Below, piece after piece: positions 7,718 to 15,781 of a stretch of 34,122 nucleotides of DNA; positions within the stretch are counted from its first letter, which is position 1, and each line of letters starts with the position of its first letter. Under the pieces are notes generated by a model that had not been told where the DNA came from, searched no databases, and saw nothing but the letters and a program-made list of their open reading frames with translations. A program made the translations under genes and the position numbers. The DNA is from a bacterium (GTDB lineage: Bacteria; Actinomycetota; Thermoleophilia; Solirubrobacterales; 70-9), in NCBI GenBank assembly GCA_023251935.1, contig JAHEXV010000024.1, positions 1-34,122 of the forward strand, given 5' to 3'.

Positions 7718-7723
7718 ATTGTA
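7718..7723 (-). promoter_or_regulatory. -10 box of tRNA-Ile
   Basis: TACAAT on the minus strand lies 11 nt before the mature tRNA 5' end. Seventeen nt further upstream is CCGACC, a weak -35. The primary transcript would carry only a few leader bases. Confidence 0.5.
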
Positions 7724-7831
7724 GAAAGCCCGCCGTCCGCGGTCGGGATCACGAGTTGTGCCGCGTTCCTCTCGCCTGGCGATCAGGAAGGCGCCAAGAA
7801 CGGCCAGCCGGGTGGAGACGGATTGGGCCGC

Positions 7832-7837
7832 TACGCT
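7832..7837 (+). promoter_or_regulatory. -10 box, leaderless start of pdxH
   Basis: TACGCT (TANNNT) lies 9 nt before the in-frame GTG at 7847, matching the spacing at other leaderless starts in this window. Confidence 0.35.
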
Positions 7838-7846
7838 GGCGCCGCC

Positions 7847-8464
7847 GTGCCGCGCCGTCCGGACATGCCCCCGCTGCACCGCGCCGCGCTCGCCGACGAC
7901 CCGGTCGAGCAGTTCCGCGATTGGTACGAGCTCGCCGCGCGCGAGGTGCCGCTGGCCGACGCGATGACGCTCGCCACCGTCGACGCGGAGGGAGCCCCGG
8001 ACGCCCGCATGGTCCTGCTGAAGGGATTCGGCCCGGGGGGATTCCGGTTCTTCACCAACCTGGGCTCCGCCAAGGCGCTCCAGCTCGGATCGGCCCCGCG
8101 GGCCGCGCTGGTCCTCTACTGGCGCGAGCTCGACCGTCAGGTTCGCGTCCGGGGACCGGCGCGACCGCTGTCCGAGTCCGAGTCGGACGAGTACTTCGTC
8201 AGCCGTCCCCGCGACTCCCAGGTCGGCGCCTGGGCGTCGCCGCAGAGCGAGCCGCTGGCCGATCGCGCCGCGCTGGACAGGCGGGCGCGGGAGGCGGAGC
8301 GCAGATTCTCCAACGCCGAGATCCCGCGGCCGCCGTTCTGGGGCGGTTTCGTCGTCCAGCCGCTCGAGATCGAGTTCTGGCAGGGGCAGGTCGCCCGCCT
8401 CCACGATCGCTTCCGCTACCTGCGGAGCGACGAGGGCTGGCGGCTGGAGCGGCTCGCCCCGTAG
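7847..8464 (+). CDS. pdxH: Pyridoxine/pyridoxamine 5'-phosphate oxidase
   Basis: This FMN enzyme oxidises pyridoxine or pyridoxamine 5'-phosphate to pyridoxal 5'-phosphate. The sequence follows E. coli PdxH closely: DAMTLATVDAEGAPDARMVLLKG, FRFFTNLGSAKALQL, ELDRQVRVRGPARPLS, YFVSRPRDSQVGAWAS, then PPFWGGFVVQPLEIEFWQG, LHDRFRYLR and the C-terminal WRLERLAP with its conserved phosphate-binding and substrate-binding residues. GTG 7847 gives 205 residues and has a TACGCT box 9 nt upstream. An alternative TTG at 7823 has GGAG 5 nt upstream and would give 213 residues, and ATG 7865 is also possible. It converges on parB. The PLP product serves enzymes such as the aminotransferase at 2020. Confidence 0.93.
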   Translation: MPRRPDMPPLHRAALADDPVEQFRDWYELAAREVPLADAMTLATVDAEGAPDARMVLLKGFGPGGFRFFTNLGSAKALQLGSAPRAALVLYWRELDRQVRVRGPARPLSESESDEYFVSRPRDSQVGAWASPQSEPLADRAALDRRAREAERRFSNAEIPRPPFWGGFVVQPLEIEFWQGQVARLHDRFRYLRSDEGWRLERLAP

Positions 8465-8492
8465 GGGCCACGGTGACGCTGGCGGCGGCCCC
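8464..8492. terminator. Hairpin between convergent pdxH and parB
   Basis: GGGGCC (8464-8469) pairs with GGCCCC (8487-8492) around a 17-nt loop. It fills the 30-bp space between the two stop codons. No T-tract is present. Confidence 0.4.
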
Positions 8493-8494
8493 AA

Positions 8495-9358
8495 CTAGTC
8501 GGCGTGCATCTCGCTCGCGACGTGCCGCGAGCGAGCGAAGGCGAGCAGATCCTCGAGATCGTCGAAATGGAGCTCGGCGCGGATGCCCCGGCGCACGGCG
8601 CGAACCCGAACTCCGGCACCCAGCGCCTCCTCGAGCGCCTCCTCGGCGTGCACCAGCGCCGCCTCCCGATCGGGATGGGGGACGACCTTGCGGCGCGGCG
8701 CGGCGCGGTTCTGCTTCGCCCGCCGCTCGGTCTCGCGCACCGACCAACCATGCGAGGCGGCCTCGCGGGCGAGCGATCGTCGCGCCTCGGCTCCCCGGGC
8801 CTGGAGGATCGCGCGCCCGTGCCCCTCGCTGAGCTCGCCCGCGGTGAGCAGCTGGAGCGCGTCGTCGGGCAGGTCGAGCAGCCGGATGAGGTTGGAGATC
8901 GCCGCCCGACTGCGGCCCAGCCGCCGCGCCAGCTCCTCTTTGGAGAGGCCGAGCTCCTCGACCAGGGCCGCGCAGGCACGCGCCTCGTCGACCGGGTTGA
9001 GGTCCTCGCGGGCCATGTTCTCGATCAACGCCGTCTGCAGCCGCTCCGCCTCGTCCTGGTTGCGGATCAGGGCCGGCACGGTCTCCAGGCGCGCTTCGCG
9101 CGCGGCACGCCAGCGGCGTTCGCCGGCGATCAGCTCGTAGCGCCCGTCGGCCAGCGGCCGGACGATCACCGGTTGCACGACACCCGCGTCCGCGACCGAG
9201 GCCGCGAGGCTCTCGATCGAGGCGGGATCGAACTCCGTCCGCGGCTGGTCCGGGTTCGGGCCGATCAGCTCGACCGGCACATGCCGAAACTGCGGCTCTC
9301 CGATCCCGGATTCGGGAAGGATCGCCGCCAGGCCGCGTCCCATGCCTCGCTTGGTCAT
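8495..9358 (-). CDS. parB: Chromosome-partitioning protein ParB (CTPase clamp)
   Basis: The 287-residue protein binds parS and slides on DNA as a CTP-gated clamp, forming the origin partition complex with ParA. Visible parts are the N-terminal ParA-contact motif KRGMGRGLAAIL, then VELIGPNPDQPRTEFD, the CTP-binding motif GERRWRA (79-85), ENMAREDLNPVDEA (113-126), a helix-turn-helix around 139-160 (SKEELARRLGRSRAAISN) and a C-terminal dimerisation region. Its ATG at 9358 overlaps the TGA of parA by 4 bp. It is the last gene of the minus-strand origin operon. Confidence 0.96.
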   Translation of the reverse strand: MTKRGMGRGLAAILPESGIGEPQFRHVPVELIGPNPDQPRTEFDPASIESLAASVADAGVVQPVIVRPLADGRYELIAGERRWRAAREARLETVPALIRNQDEAERLQTALIENMAREDLNPVDEARACAALVEELGLSKEELARRLGRSRAAISNLIRLLDLPDDALQLLTAGELSEGHGRAILQARGAEARRSLAREAASHGWSVRETERRAKQNRAAPRRKVVPHPDREAALVHAEEALEEALGAGVRVRAVRRGIRAELHFDDLEDLLAFARSRHVASEMHAD

Positions 9359-10242
9359 TTCTCAACCTCTACTTGAGCTTTAGGGGAAGCTTGCGCGTCG
9401 TTTGAACGTTCGACGGACACCCGGCTCGCCCCTTCCCGCTCGGCCAGCTCGTCCGCGAGCTCGCGATAGGCGGCCGACCCGCGCGAGCCGGGAGCGTGCT
9501 CGACCACCGGCAAGCCGAAGCTCGGCGCCTCCGCGACGCGGACGTTGCGCGGGATCACGGTTCTGAACACGAGCTCTGGGAAGTGGTCTCGGAGCTCGCG
9601 CTCGACATCGTGCGCGAGCCTGGTTCGTTCGTCGTGCATGGTGATCACCACCCCGGTCAGAACGAGGGCGGGATTGAGCTCCCGGCGTACCAGCTGGAGC
9701 GTGTCCAGGAACTGCACCAGCCCCTCCAGCGCCAGGTACTCCGCCTGCACCGGGACGATCACTCGGTCGGCCGCGACCAGGGCGTTGACCGTCACCGGCC
9801 CCAGCGACGGCGGGCAATCGAGCAGGGTGAGGGCGAACCGCTCGCGGACCGGCCCGAGCATCTGGCGCAGATTGCGATCGGAGCCCTCGATGCGGGGCAG
9901 CTCGACCGCGGCGCCCGCCAGGTCGCGGTTGGCCGGCACGATCCAGAGGTTGTCGGGCCCCGCCGGCCGAGCCGCCTCGGCCACCGATCGGTCCCCGATC
10001 AGGCAGTCGTAGGAGGAGGGGCGGACGTCACGGTCCAGGCCCAGGGCCACCGTCGCGTTGCATTGCGGATCGAGGTCGCAGATCAGCACCTGGCTGCCGG
10101 AGGCCGCCGCGCAGGCGGCGATGTTGACCGCCGTGGTCGTCTTCCCGACTCCGCCCTTCTGGTTGGCGATCGCGTAGACCGAGCCCATTCGGCGCTCGAC
10201 CTTACCTGCCGACGACGACGGGCTCGCTGGCTCATCGCCCAC
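9355..10242 (-). CDS. parA: Chromosome-partitioning ATPase ParA (Soj)
   Basis: This deviant Walker A ATPase forms ATP-dependent dimers on the nucleoid and moves ParB-parS complexes apart. Residues 29-37 are KGGVGKTTT with the signature lysine; later motifs are ICDLDPQCNAT, LLDCPPSLGPVTVNAL and VPVQAEYLALEGL. GTG 10242 gives 295 residues and overlaps the rsmG stop, so it is likely coupled. ATG 10188 would give a 277-residue protein starting MGSVYAIANQKGG, which is the usual ParA N-terminus, so the first 18 residues may not be real. The gene ends in a 4-bp overlap with parB. Confidence 0.95.
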   Translation of the reverse strand: MGDEPASPSSSAGKVERRMGSVYAIANQKGGVGKTTTAVNIAACAAASGSQVLICDLDPQCNATVALGLDRDVRPSSYDCLIGDRSVAEAARPAGPDNLWIVPANRDLAGAAVELPRIEGSDRNLRQMLGPVRERFALTLLDCPPSLGPVTVNALVAADRVIVPVQAEYLALEGLVQFLDTLQLVRRELNPALVLTGVVITMHDERTRLAHDVERELRDHFPELVFRTVIPRNVRVAEAPSFGLPVVEHAPGSRGSAAYRELADELAEREGASRVSVERSNDAQASPKAQVEVEK

Positions 10243-10942
10243 GGCCGAGGGGACGCTTCTTGGCGATCCCGGGGCGGCGCGGGAGGCCTTCGGGCGTGGG
10301 ACCGGTCTTGCGGATCACGTGCAGGTACCGGTTCCGGGACCCGGCGTACGGGCCTACGCGCACCACTTCGACCGCATCCATCGCCAAGCGGGGCGACGCC
10401 CGCTCCAGCTCGAACTCCTCGTCGAGACGGCGCCGGCCCTTCCAGGCGATCAGCACGCCGCCCTCGACCAGCAGCGGCGAGGCGAGCTCGGCGACCGTCG
10501 ACAGACGCCCGACGGCGCGCACGGTGACGGCATCGTGAGCCTCGCGCCCGCCGCCCGGCGGCGTGCTCTGCGCCCAGAGCTCGGCCCGGGCGCAGACGAC
10601 GCTCGCGTTGTCGATCCCGGCCGTCTCGATCGCCCGGCGCATGAACTCGCACTTGCGGCCGATCGACTCGATGAGGCGAACGTCGGCCGCGGGCAGGGCC
10701 ACAGCGAGCGCCAGACCGGGAAAGCCGGCGCCGGCGCCCAGGTCGGCGATCCGCCGAGCCGTCCGGAGCGCCTCTATCTCCAGCCCGGCAAGCGAATCGG
10801 CCACGTGGACCCGCCACGCTCGCGCGGGGTCGGTGACCGCACTCGGCGCGCCCCGGTCCTTGGCGAGCAGGGCGAGCACCGAGCGCATCGCCGCTCGCCC
10901 CCGCTCGGGCAGCTCGATCCGGCCCGAAGCGCCCGCGCTCAA
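10232..10942 (-). CDS. rsmG: 16S rRNA (guanine527-N7)-methyltransferase RsmG (GidB)
   Basis: The 236-residue SAM-dependent enzyme methylates G527 in the 530 loop of 16S rRNA. The SAM site IADLGAGAGFPGLALAV spans roughly residues 65-81, followed by LIESIGRKCEFMRRA and NASVVCARAE. The C-terminal VRAVGRL and GVLIAWKG agree with the GidB family. Translation probably starts at TTG 10942, which overlaps the upstream jag stop (TTGA, 10939-10942). The 3' end overlaps the proposed parA GTG. Confidence 0.94.
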   Translation of the reverse strand: MSAGASGRIELPERGRAAMRSVLALLAKDRGAPSAVTDPARAWRVHVADSLAGLEIEALRTARRIADLGAGAGFPGLALAVALPAADVRLIESIGRKCEFMRRAIETAGIDNASVVCARAELWAQSTPPGGGREAHDAVTVRAVGRLSTVAELASPLLVEGGVLIAWKGRRRLDEEFELERASPRLAMDAVEVVRVGPYAGSRNRYLHVIRKTGPTPEGLPRRPGIAKKRPLGRGR

Positions 10943-11424
10943 TCGCGGAGCAGCGGAGCGACGATCACGCAGCGCTCGGGCTCTTCGCCCTCGCTGAAGG
11001 TCTCGACCCCGGCGCGGTCCTTGAGGTGCTGGTGGACGACGCGACGCTCGGTCGGGCTCATCGGCTCGAGCTCGATCTCCTTGCCCGTCTTCAGCGATCG
11101 CTCCGCGGCCCGATCGGCCTGGCGCTCGATCGCCTCACGACGCCGCTCTCGGTAGCCGGCGGCGTCGACCACCACTCGCTTGCGGTCCTGGCGACCTCTG
11201 AACGCGGCCCGATAGCAGAGCAGCTGGACCGCGTCGATCGTCTGGCCGCGGCGGCCGATCAGCAACCCGACGTCGTCGCCCTCGATCCTCCCGACGATCT
11301 CCTCGTCGCCCTCGTCGACCTCGATCCTCGCCTCGACGCCGAGCTCTTCGACGACCCGCTCGAGAATCGCCTGCACCCGGCCGGCGGGCTCGTCGGGCAG
11401 GTCTACGGCGCCGTTGGTTGACAC
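10939..11424 (-). CDS. jag: KH/R3H-domain RNA-binding protein (Jag/KhpB/EloR)
   Basis: A 161-residue RNA-binding protein. The KH domain contains the GXXG loop in LLIGRRGQTIDAVQLL (residues 54-69). The C-terminal R3H domain has RREAIERQADRAAERS and SPTERRVVHQHLKD. The N-terminal Jag_N domain of Firmicutes is missing, as is common in Actinomycetota. Homologues bind RNA with KhpA and affect cell elongation. It sits directly downstream of yidC, the usual place. The start is GTG 11424, and the stop overlaps the rsmG TTG. Confidence 0.92.
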   Translation of the reverse strand: MSTNGAVDLPDEPAGRVQAILERVVEELGVEARIEVDEGDEEIVGRIEGDDVGLLIGRRGQTIDAVQLLCYRAAFRGRQDRKRVVVDAAGYRERRREAIERQADRAAERSLKTGKEIELEPMSPTERRVVHQHLKDRAGVETFSEGEEPERCVIVAPLLRD

Positions 11425-11482
11425 CGCGCGAGTCTATTGAGCGCGGTCGAGCTCAGACGGCGCGGGCCCGTCAACGAAGGCC

Positions 11483-12229
11483 TCAGCGGCGGCGTTTCTT
11501 TCGCTTCCGGGGCGGGGGCGGGGGCGGCTTGGCCGTCCGCTCCTCCTCCTCGGTGTGCTTCGGCGGCGCCGGGATCACCTGCTTCACCACCCACTGCTGA
11601 CCCATCGTCCACAGGTTGGTGGTAATCCAATAGACGATCAGCCCGGCCGGGAAGTTGATCACGAACGGCGTGAAGACGACCGGCAGCGCATACATCATCA
11701 ACCGCTGGTTGCCCTCCGCCGAGGAGGCCATGATCGAGGTCGAGCCGACCATGGTCACGAAGTAGAGGAGGATCAGGATCAGCAGCGCGGCTCCGGTGGC
11801 CTTCTCGTCCAAAGTGACGCCGAGGAAGCCGGGGTTGCTCCCGGGGGCGTTGATCTCGTTGTTGAACTCGTCGCTTCGCAGCAGCGAGAACAAGGCGAAG
11901 AACACCGGCAGCTGCAGGAGCAGCGGCACGCAGGAGGCAAGCGGGTTGATCTTGTTCTCCCGGTAGAAGTCCATCAGCTCTCGCTGGAGGCGCTGGCGGT
12001 CGTCCTTGTACCTCTCCTGGATCCGCTTGATCTCCGGCTGGTGGGCCTGCATAGACCGCATCGAGCGGATCTGCTTCAGCGACAGCGGCAGGATCGCCAG
12101 CCGCGTGACAATGGTCAGGAAGATGATCGCCAGGCCCCAGCTGGCGTACACGTTGTCGTAGAAGAAAGTGAGAATCGAGTTGGCGACGTCGATCAGCGGC
12201 TGGATGATGTTGGCCGGCAGGGGGATCAC
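11483..12229 (-). CDS. yidC: Membrane protein insertase YidC/Oxa1
   Basis: At 248 residues this is a short Oxa1-type insertase without the large periplasmic domain. It has the conserved groove Arg43 in [18 protein letters not shown], a cytoplasmic helical hairpin (about 55-95) and [18 protein letters not shown]. Two or three further membrane helices follow (about 150-170, 180-205), including [20 protein letters not shown]. The basic tail ends in a run of six prolines and RKRKKRRR, typical of ribosome-contacting tails. It inserts Sec-dependent and Sec-independent membrane proteins. The GTG start at 12229 overlaps the yidD TGA (GTGA). Confidence 0.95.
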   Translation of the reverse strand: MIPLPANIIQPLIDVANSILTFFYDNVYASWGLAIIFLTIVTRLAILPLSLKQIRSMRSMQAHQPEIKRIQERYKDDRQRLQRELMDFYRENKINPLASCVPLLLQLPVFFALFSLLRSDEFNNEINAPGSNPGFLGVTLDEKATGAALLILILLYFVTMVGSTSIMASSAEGNQRLMMYALPVVFTPFVINFPAGLIVYWITTNLWTMGQQWVVKQVIPAPPKHTEEEERTAKPPPPPPRKRKKRRR

Positions 12230-12486
12230 GCCGCGGCCCCTCCCTTGGGCCGAAACAGGGTCCGCGCCCCGACCGGGTCATAGCCGCCATGGCTGAACGG
12301 GTTGCATCGCGCCAGCCGCCAGCCCGCGAGGACGGTGCCGCGGACGATGCCGAGCTCGCGGATCGCCTCGAGCGCATAGGCGGAGCACGTGGGCTCGTAC
12401 TTGCAGCGCCGGGGTAGCGCCGGCGAGATCAGCCGCTGGTAGAGCTGAATCGGGGCGAGGAAGATCGCGAGCAGCGAGCGTTTCAC
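12226..12486 (-). CDS. yidD: Membrane protein insertion efficiency factor YidD
   Basis: The 86-residue protein carries the full YidD signature: [27 protein letters not shown] and [18 protein letters not shown], with its three conserved cysteines. It helps YidC insert membrane proteins and associates with the inner membrane through an amphipathic N-terminus. It lies between rnpA and yidC as usual. The GTG start (12484-12486) sits inside the parS-like palindrome at 12480-12493. No Shine-Dalgarno sequence is visible. Confidence 0.94.
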   Translation of the reverse strand: MKRSLLAIFLAPIQLYQRLISPALPRRCKYEPTCSAYALEAIRELGIVRGTVLAGWRLARCNPFSHGGYDPVGARTLFRPKGGAAA

Positions 12487-12493
12487 GTGTTAC
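12480..12493. promoter_or_regulatory. Candidate parS site (ParB-binding centromere)
   Basis: The sequence GTTTCACGTGTTAC has a perfect GTTTCACGTG left part of the consensus GTTTCACGTGAAAC, with two mismatches in the right arm. It lies about 3 kb from parB, beside the origin, where parS sites normally cluster. It overlaps the yidD start codon, which may explain the imperfect arm. Confidence 0.45.
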
Positions 12494-12501
12494 GCCCCAA
12501 G

Positions 12502-12894
12502 TTAGACCGTTCCGGGGCCCGGCCCGGCGTCCGCGACGAGTCCCTCGAGCGCCGCGACGACGCCGGGCGTGCCGTCGCGTTCGAGCAGGCCCGCGACATC
12601 CGGGCGGGCCACGAGGACAAAGTCATGGGCCGCCGGAAGCGACTCCTGCAACGACCAGAACGCCTCTCTGAGCGCCCGCTTCACCGCGTTCCTCTGCACC
12701 GCGCCGCCCACCTTGCGGCTGACCGAGATCCCAAGCCGAACGCCTCGGTCGTCGTCCCGATCGCGACGCGGGAACGCGTAGAGGACGAGAAAGCGGTTCG
12801 AGTGGGAGCGCCCCTCGCGGTAGACCCGCTCGAAGTCGCCGCTGCGGGAAAGCCGCCCGCGCTTTCGACCCTCGCGCGGTGAGCCCGCGCTCAC
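12502..12894 (-). CDS. rnpA: Ribonuclease P protein component
   Basis: A 130-residue basic protein that assists the RNase P RNA in tRNA 5' maturation. The family core is [55 protein letters not shown] (RNR-like motif 68-79) and [13 protein letters not shown] 12894 overlaps the rpmH TGA (GTGA at 12891-12894) and gives a family-typical length. The frame stays open for another 400 bases upstream, but that part lies over rpmH and is not protein-like. Confidence 0.94.
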   Translation of the reverse strand: MSAGSPREGRKRGRLSRSGDFERVYREGRSHSNRFLVLYAFPRRDRDDDRGVRLGISVSRKVGGAVQRNAVKRALREAFWSLQESLPAAHDFVLVARPDVAGLLERDGTPGVVAALEGLVADAGPGPGTV

Positions 12895-13025
12895 GGCGTC
12901 AGCCGCTTGCGACCCTTGCGGCGCCGCCGCTTGATGATGTCCCGACCGCTGCGCGTCCGCATGCGAGCCCGAAACCCGTGGGTTCGGGCCCGCTTGCGCT
13001 TCTTGGGTTGATAGGTCCGCTTCAC
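12891..13025 (-). CDS. rpmH: 50S ribosomal protein bL34
   Basis: The 44-residue, Arg/Lys-rich protein reads [18 protein letters not shown] at the N-terminus and ends GRKRLTP, matching bL34. It starts at GTG 13025. An upstream open extension to 13121 has no similarity to the family. It heads the minus-strand block rpmH-rnpA-yidD-yidC-jag-rsmG-parA-parB. Confidence 0.96.
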   Translation of the reverse strand: MKRTYQPKKRKRARTHGFRARMRTRSGRDIIKRRRRKGRKRLTP

Positions 13026-13036
13026 GACCGGCGGGC

Positions 13037-13042
13037 AGTATA
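13037..13042 (-). promoter_or_regulatory. -10 box of rpmH
   Basis: TATACT on the minus strand lies 11 nt before the rpmH GTG, implying a leader of only a few bases. A clear -35 is not visible. This is probably the main promoter of the origin-proximal minus-strand operon. Confidence 0.5.
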
Positions 13043-13148
13043 GGCCGCCCCGGGTCGGTAACCGAGCCCCCGCGGCTGCTGGATTCTTTCTGCCGCGAAA
13101 TGCGGGGTCGGCACCAGCCACCGAGGTGGAGCAGGCATCGCCCGGTTC

Positions 13149-13154
13149 TATGAT
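13149..13154 (+). promoter_or_regulatory. -10 box, leaderless start of dnaA
   Basis: TTCTATGATCG contains TATGAT exactly 8 nt before the GTG at 13163. Transcription should begin at or next to the start codon. No Shine-Dalgarno sequence precedes the gene. Confidence 0.55.
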
Positions 13155-13162
13155 CGCCCGCC

Positions 13163-14599
13163 GTGCGAGAAGACGCGCCCCACGACGATCTCACCTCGAT
13201 CTGGGGGCGCGTCACGGAGCAGCTCGAGGCCGGCCTTCCCCCCTCCACCTTCCAGCTCTGGATCGCCCCGCTGCGGCCGGTCTCGATCCAGGGGGCCACC
13301 CTCTGCGTCGCGGCGCCGGACGCGACGCGCGCCTGGGTACAGCGCCGCTACGCAGGGTCCCTGGAGAGGGCGCTTCGCAGCCAGACCACCTCGCTCGAGC
13401 ACGTCGCCGTCGTGCGGCCCCCGTCGGAGCCCGGGTCCGTGCCTACCGAGTGGACGACGACGGTCGAAGCGCTCCTCGTCGACTCACGGCACACCTTCGA
13501 GCGGTTCGTGATCGGCGACGCCAACCGGCTCGCCCACGCCGCCGCGCTGGCGGTCGCCGAGCTCCCCGGTGAGGCCTATAACCCCTTGTTCCTACACGGC
13601 CCACCCGGGCTCGGGAAGACCCACCTGCTGGGCGCGATCATCCATTACCTGCGTCGGCATCGGCCCGACCTCAGCCTCCACTACACGACCGCCGAGCGCT
13701 TCACCACCGAGTTCGTGGCCGCGCTCCGTAAGGATGGGCCCGATCGGTTCAAGCGCCGCTATCGCCAGCTCGACGCCTTGTTGATCGACGACGTCCAGAC
13801 GCTCGAAGGCAAGGATCACACCCAGGAGGAGTTCGTCCACACCTTCAACGCCCTGCACGGGGCCGGTAAGCAGATCGTCCTCTCCAGCGACCGCCCACCC
13901 GAGGCACTGGCGCGGCTCGCCGAGCGACTGCGCGACCGCTTCCAATGGGGGCTCTGCGCGCAACTCGGACCGCCTGACCTTCGCACCCGCACCAGCCTGC
14001 TCTGGCGAATCGTCACCGACGGCCGGGTCGACGTTCCCGAGCCGGTCGTGATCCACGAGATCGCGACCCTGACGGCCGGCAACGTACGTCGGCTCGAGGG
14101 CGCCGTCACCCGGGTTCTCGCTCTCTCGTCCGTGCTCGGCAAGCCCGTGACCACCGAGCTCGTCCAGCGAGCGCTCCGCAACACCACCGGCGAGGTCAGC
14201 TCCATCGCCACCGCCGATCCACCAACCGTCGAGGCAATTCAGCACGCGACCTGCTCGGTGCTCGGCGTCTTGCATCGTGACCTTCTCTCTACCCGGCGAA
14301 CCGCCCGCGTGACGCGGGCGCGCCAGCTCGCCATGTACCTGACCCGGGAGCTCACCTCGCTCTCCCTCGCCCAGATCGCCCACGAGTTCAACCGCGATCA
14401 CAGCACCGTGCTCCACTCCCTTCGCGCCGTGACAGCACGCCTCGACCCAGGCTCCGAGACCCTGGCGCTACTCGACCAAACCCGAGCCATGATCCAAACA
14501 CCGGACCACCCAGCTGACCCGGTTGGCTCAGCTCTCCACCGGGTCAGCAATTCTCCACCGCAACCGTCCACCACCCCCCACGCCAGCCAACTCGCATGA
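13163..14599 (+). CDS. dnaA: Chromosomal replication initiator protein DnaA
   Basis: The 478-residue AAA+ initiator binds DnaA boxes and opens the origin. Domain I (about 10-85) includes [24 protein letters not shown]. Domain II is very short. The AAA+ domain III has Walker A GPPGLGKT (146-153), Walker B LLIDD (206-210), a [13 protein letters not shown] stretch and SSDRPP. Domain IV has [18 protein letters not shown] and the DNA-recognition motif DHSTVLHS (412-419), where most homologues read DHTTVxHA. After about residue 445 there is an unusual 33-residue Pro/Ser/His-rich tail; its DNA contains several TCCAC motifs and may serve the origin instead of the protein. The start is GTG 13163 behind a TATGAT box, diverging from rpmH. 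Confidence 0.97.
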   Translation: MREDAPHDDLTSIWGRVTEQLEAGLPPSTFQLWIAPLRPVSIQGATLCVAAPDATRAWVQRRYAGSLERALRSQTTSLEHVAVVRPPSEPGSVPTEWTTTVEALLVDSRHTFERFVIGDANRLAHAAALAVAELPGEAYNPLFLHGPPGLGKTHLLGAIIHYLRRHRPDLSLHYTTAERFTTEFVAALRKDGPDRFKRRYRQLDALLIDDVQTLEGKDHTQEEFVHTFNALHGAGKQIVLSSDRPPEALARLAERLRDRFQWGLCAQLGPPDLRTRTSLLWRIVTDGRVDVPEPVVIHEIATLTAGNVRRLEGAVTRVLALSSVLGKPVTTELVQRALRNTTGEVSSIATADPPTVEAIQHATCSVLGVLHRDLLSTRRTARVTRARQLAMYLTRELTSLSLAQIAHEFNRDHSTVLHSLRAVTARLDPGSETLALLDQTRAMIQTPDHPADPVGSALHRVSNSPPQPSTTPHASQLA

Positions 14600-14669
14600 A
14601 CTCCTCCTTTCCACAACCGTCCACCGCCCCTAATACATCTGAACCAAATAGGAAGATGTCCAACCCACA
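14532..14669. other. Candidate oriC: degenerate DnaA-box-like cluster and AT-rich stretch
   Basis: Five TCCAC cores lie within 90 bp (14535, 14554, 14567, 14610 and 14620). The best are TTCTCCACC (14551-14559) and CTTTCCACA (14607-14615), each two mismatches from the actinobacterial box TTGTCCACA. The phrase caaccgtccacc occurs twice in full or near-full form. A locally AT-rich stretch (about 14629-14656) could be an unwinding element. The cluster begins inside the dnaA tail and continues through the 70-bp gap to dnaN. No consensus box is present, so the call is tentative. Confidence 0.35.
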
Positions 14670-15779
14670 ATGAAGCTCACCATTCCTCGTGATTCCCTGC
14701 TCACTGGCGTTCAGCTCGTCAGTCGTGCCGTCTCCAGTCGCGCCACGTTGCCGGCGCTGGGTGGAATCGCCTTCATCGCTGGAAACGACTCGTTGACGCT
14801 TCGAGCGACTGACATGGAGGTCGGTTTGACCGTTGCTCTCACCAACGTCGCGGTTGATTCCGACGGCACGATCTTGTTGCCGGGTCGGTTGGTGGCGGAT
14901 ATCACCCGAAGCCTGCCGGACGGCGAGGTGAGCGTTGCGGTACGGCCCGAGCAAGGCGACGTCGAGCTGACCGCCGGGGGCGCGTGCTTCCATCTGCGAA
15001 CCCTGCCGGTTGAGGATTTCCCACGGTTTCCCGAGCTCGGCGAGTCACCGGTGACATTGCCCGCGGCGCCGCTCGCGGAGACGATCGACCGGGTGGCTCG
15101 GGCGGCGTCACGGGACGAGGTGCGGCCGATTCTCACCGGGGTGCTGTTTCAGGCGGAGGGAGCGAAGCTGACCATGGTCGCCACCGACTCGTATCGCCTC
15201 AGCGTCAAGCACACCGAGCTCGAGTCCACGCTCGCCGAGACGATCGAGGCGAACGTTCCCGCCCGAGCCCTCCGCGAGCTGGCGCGGATCATCGCCCAAC
15301 AGGGTCCCGACGAGGTGTCCTTGTCGCTGCCGCGGAACCAGGCGGTCTTCCGAGCCGGCCCCGTGGTGCTGTTCTCCCGCTTGATCGAGGGTCAGTTCCC
15401 GAGCTGGCGCCAGTTGATCCCCGAGTCGTTCGAGCACGAGGTACGGCTCCCTCGTGACGAGTTGTTGGAGGTCGCCCGCCGGATCGGCCAGCTCGCGCAG
15501 CGAAACGCGCCCCTGCGGTTCGGGTTCGCGGAGGGACAGCTGACGATCGCGGCCGAGACACCGGAGGTGGGCGACGCGGCCGAGGCGGTCCCCGCCCCGT
15601 ACTCGGGCGAGCCGCTCGAGATCGCCTTCAATCCGCAGTTCCTGGTCGAGGGCCTGGAGAGCATCGAAACGGACGAGCTGGTGATCAAGCTCAGCTCTCC
15701 TCTCCGCCCCGGCCTACTGGAGCCGGTCGGCCGCGAGGACTTCAGCTACCTCGTGATGCCGATCCGGCTCAATGTGTAG
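14670..15779 (+). CDS. dnaN: DNA polymerase III sliding clamp, beta subunit
   Basis: The 369-residue protein has the three-fold repeated clamp architecture of DnaN: MKLTIPRDSLLTGVQLVSRAVSS, LTLRATDMEVGL, ILLPGRLVADI, VRPILTGVLFQ with MVATDSYRLSV, and the C-terminal YLVMPIRLNV. It encircles DNA and tethers the polymerase. The ATG at 14670 is preceded by GGAAG 14 nt upstream, a long spacing, so its translation may be weak or coupled. recF follows after 2 bp. Confidence 0.97.
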   Translation: MKLTIPRDSLLTGVQLVSRAVSSRATLPALGGIAFIAGNDSLTLRATDMEVGLTVALTNVAVDSDGTILLPGRLVADITRSLPDGEVSVAVRPEQGDVELTAGGACFHLRTLPVEDFPRFPELGESPVTLPAAPLAETIDRVARAASRDEVRPILTGVLFQAEGAKLTMVATDSYRLSVKHTELESTLAETIEANVPARALRELARIIAQQGPDEVSLSLPRNQAVFRAGPVVLFSRLIEGQFPSWRQLIPESFEHEVRLPRDELLEVARRIGQLAQRNAPLRFGFAEGQLTIAAETPEVGDAAEAVPAPYSGEPLEIAFNPQFLVEGLESIETDELVIKLSSPLRPGLLEPVGREDFSYLVMPIRLNV

Positions 15780-15781
15780 CC

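Noticed and set aside
12895-13299. N-terminal extension of rnpA
   Set aside because: It overlaps rpmH and the start of dnaA; GTG 12894 with the GTGA overlap gives the family length.
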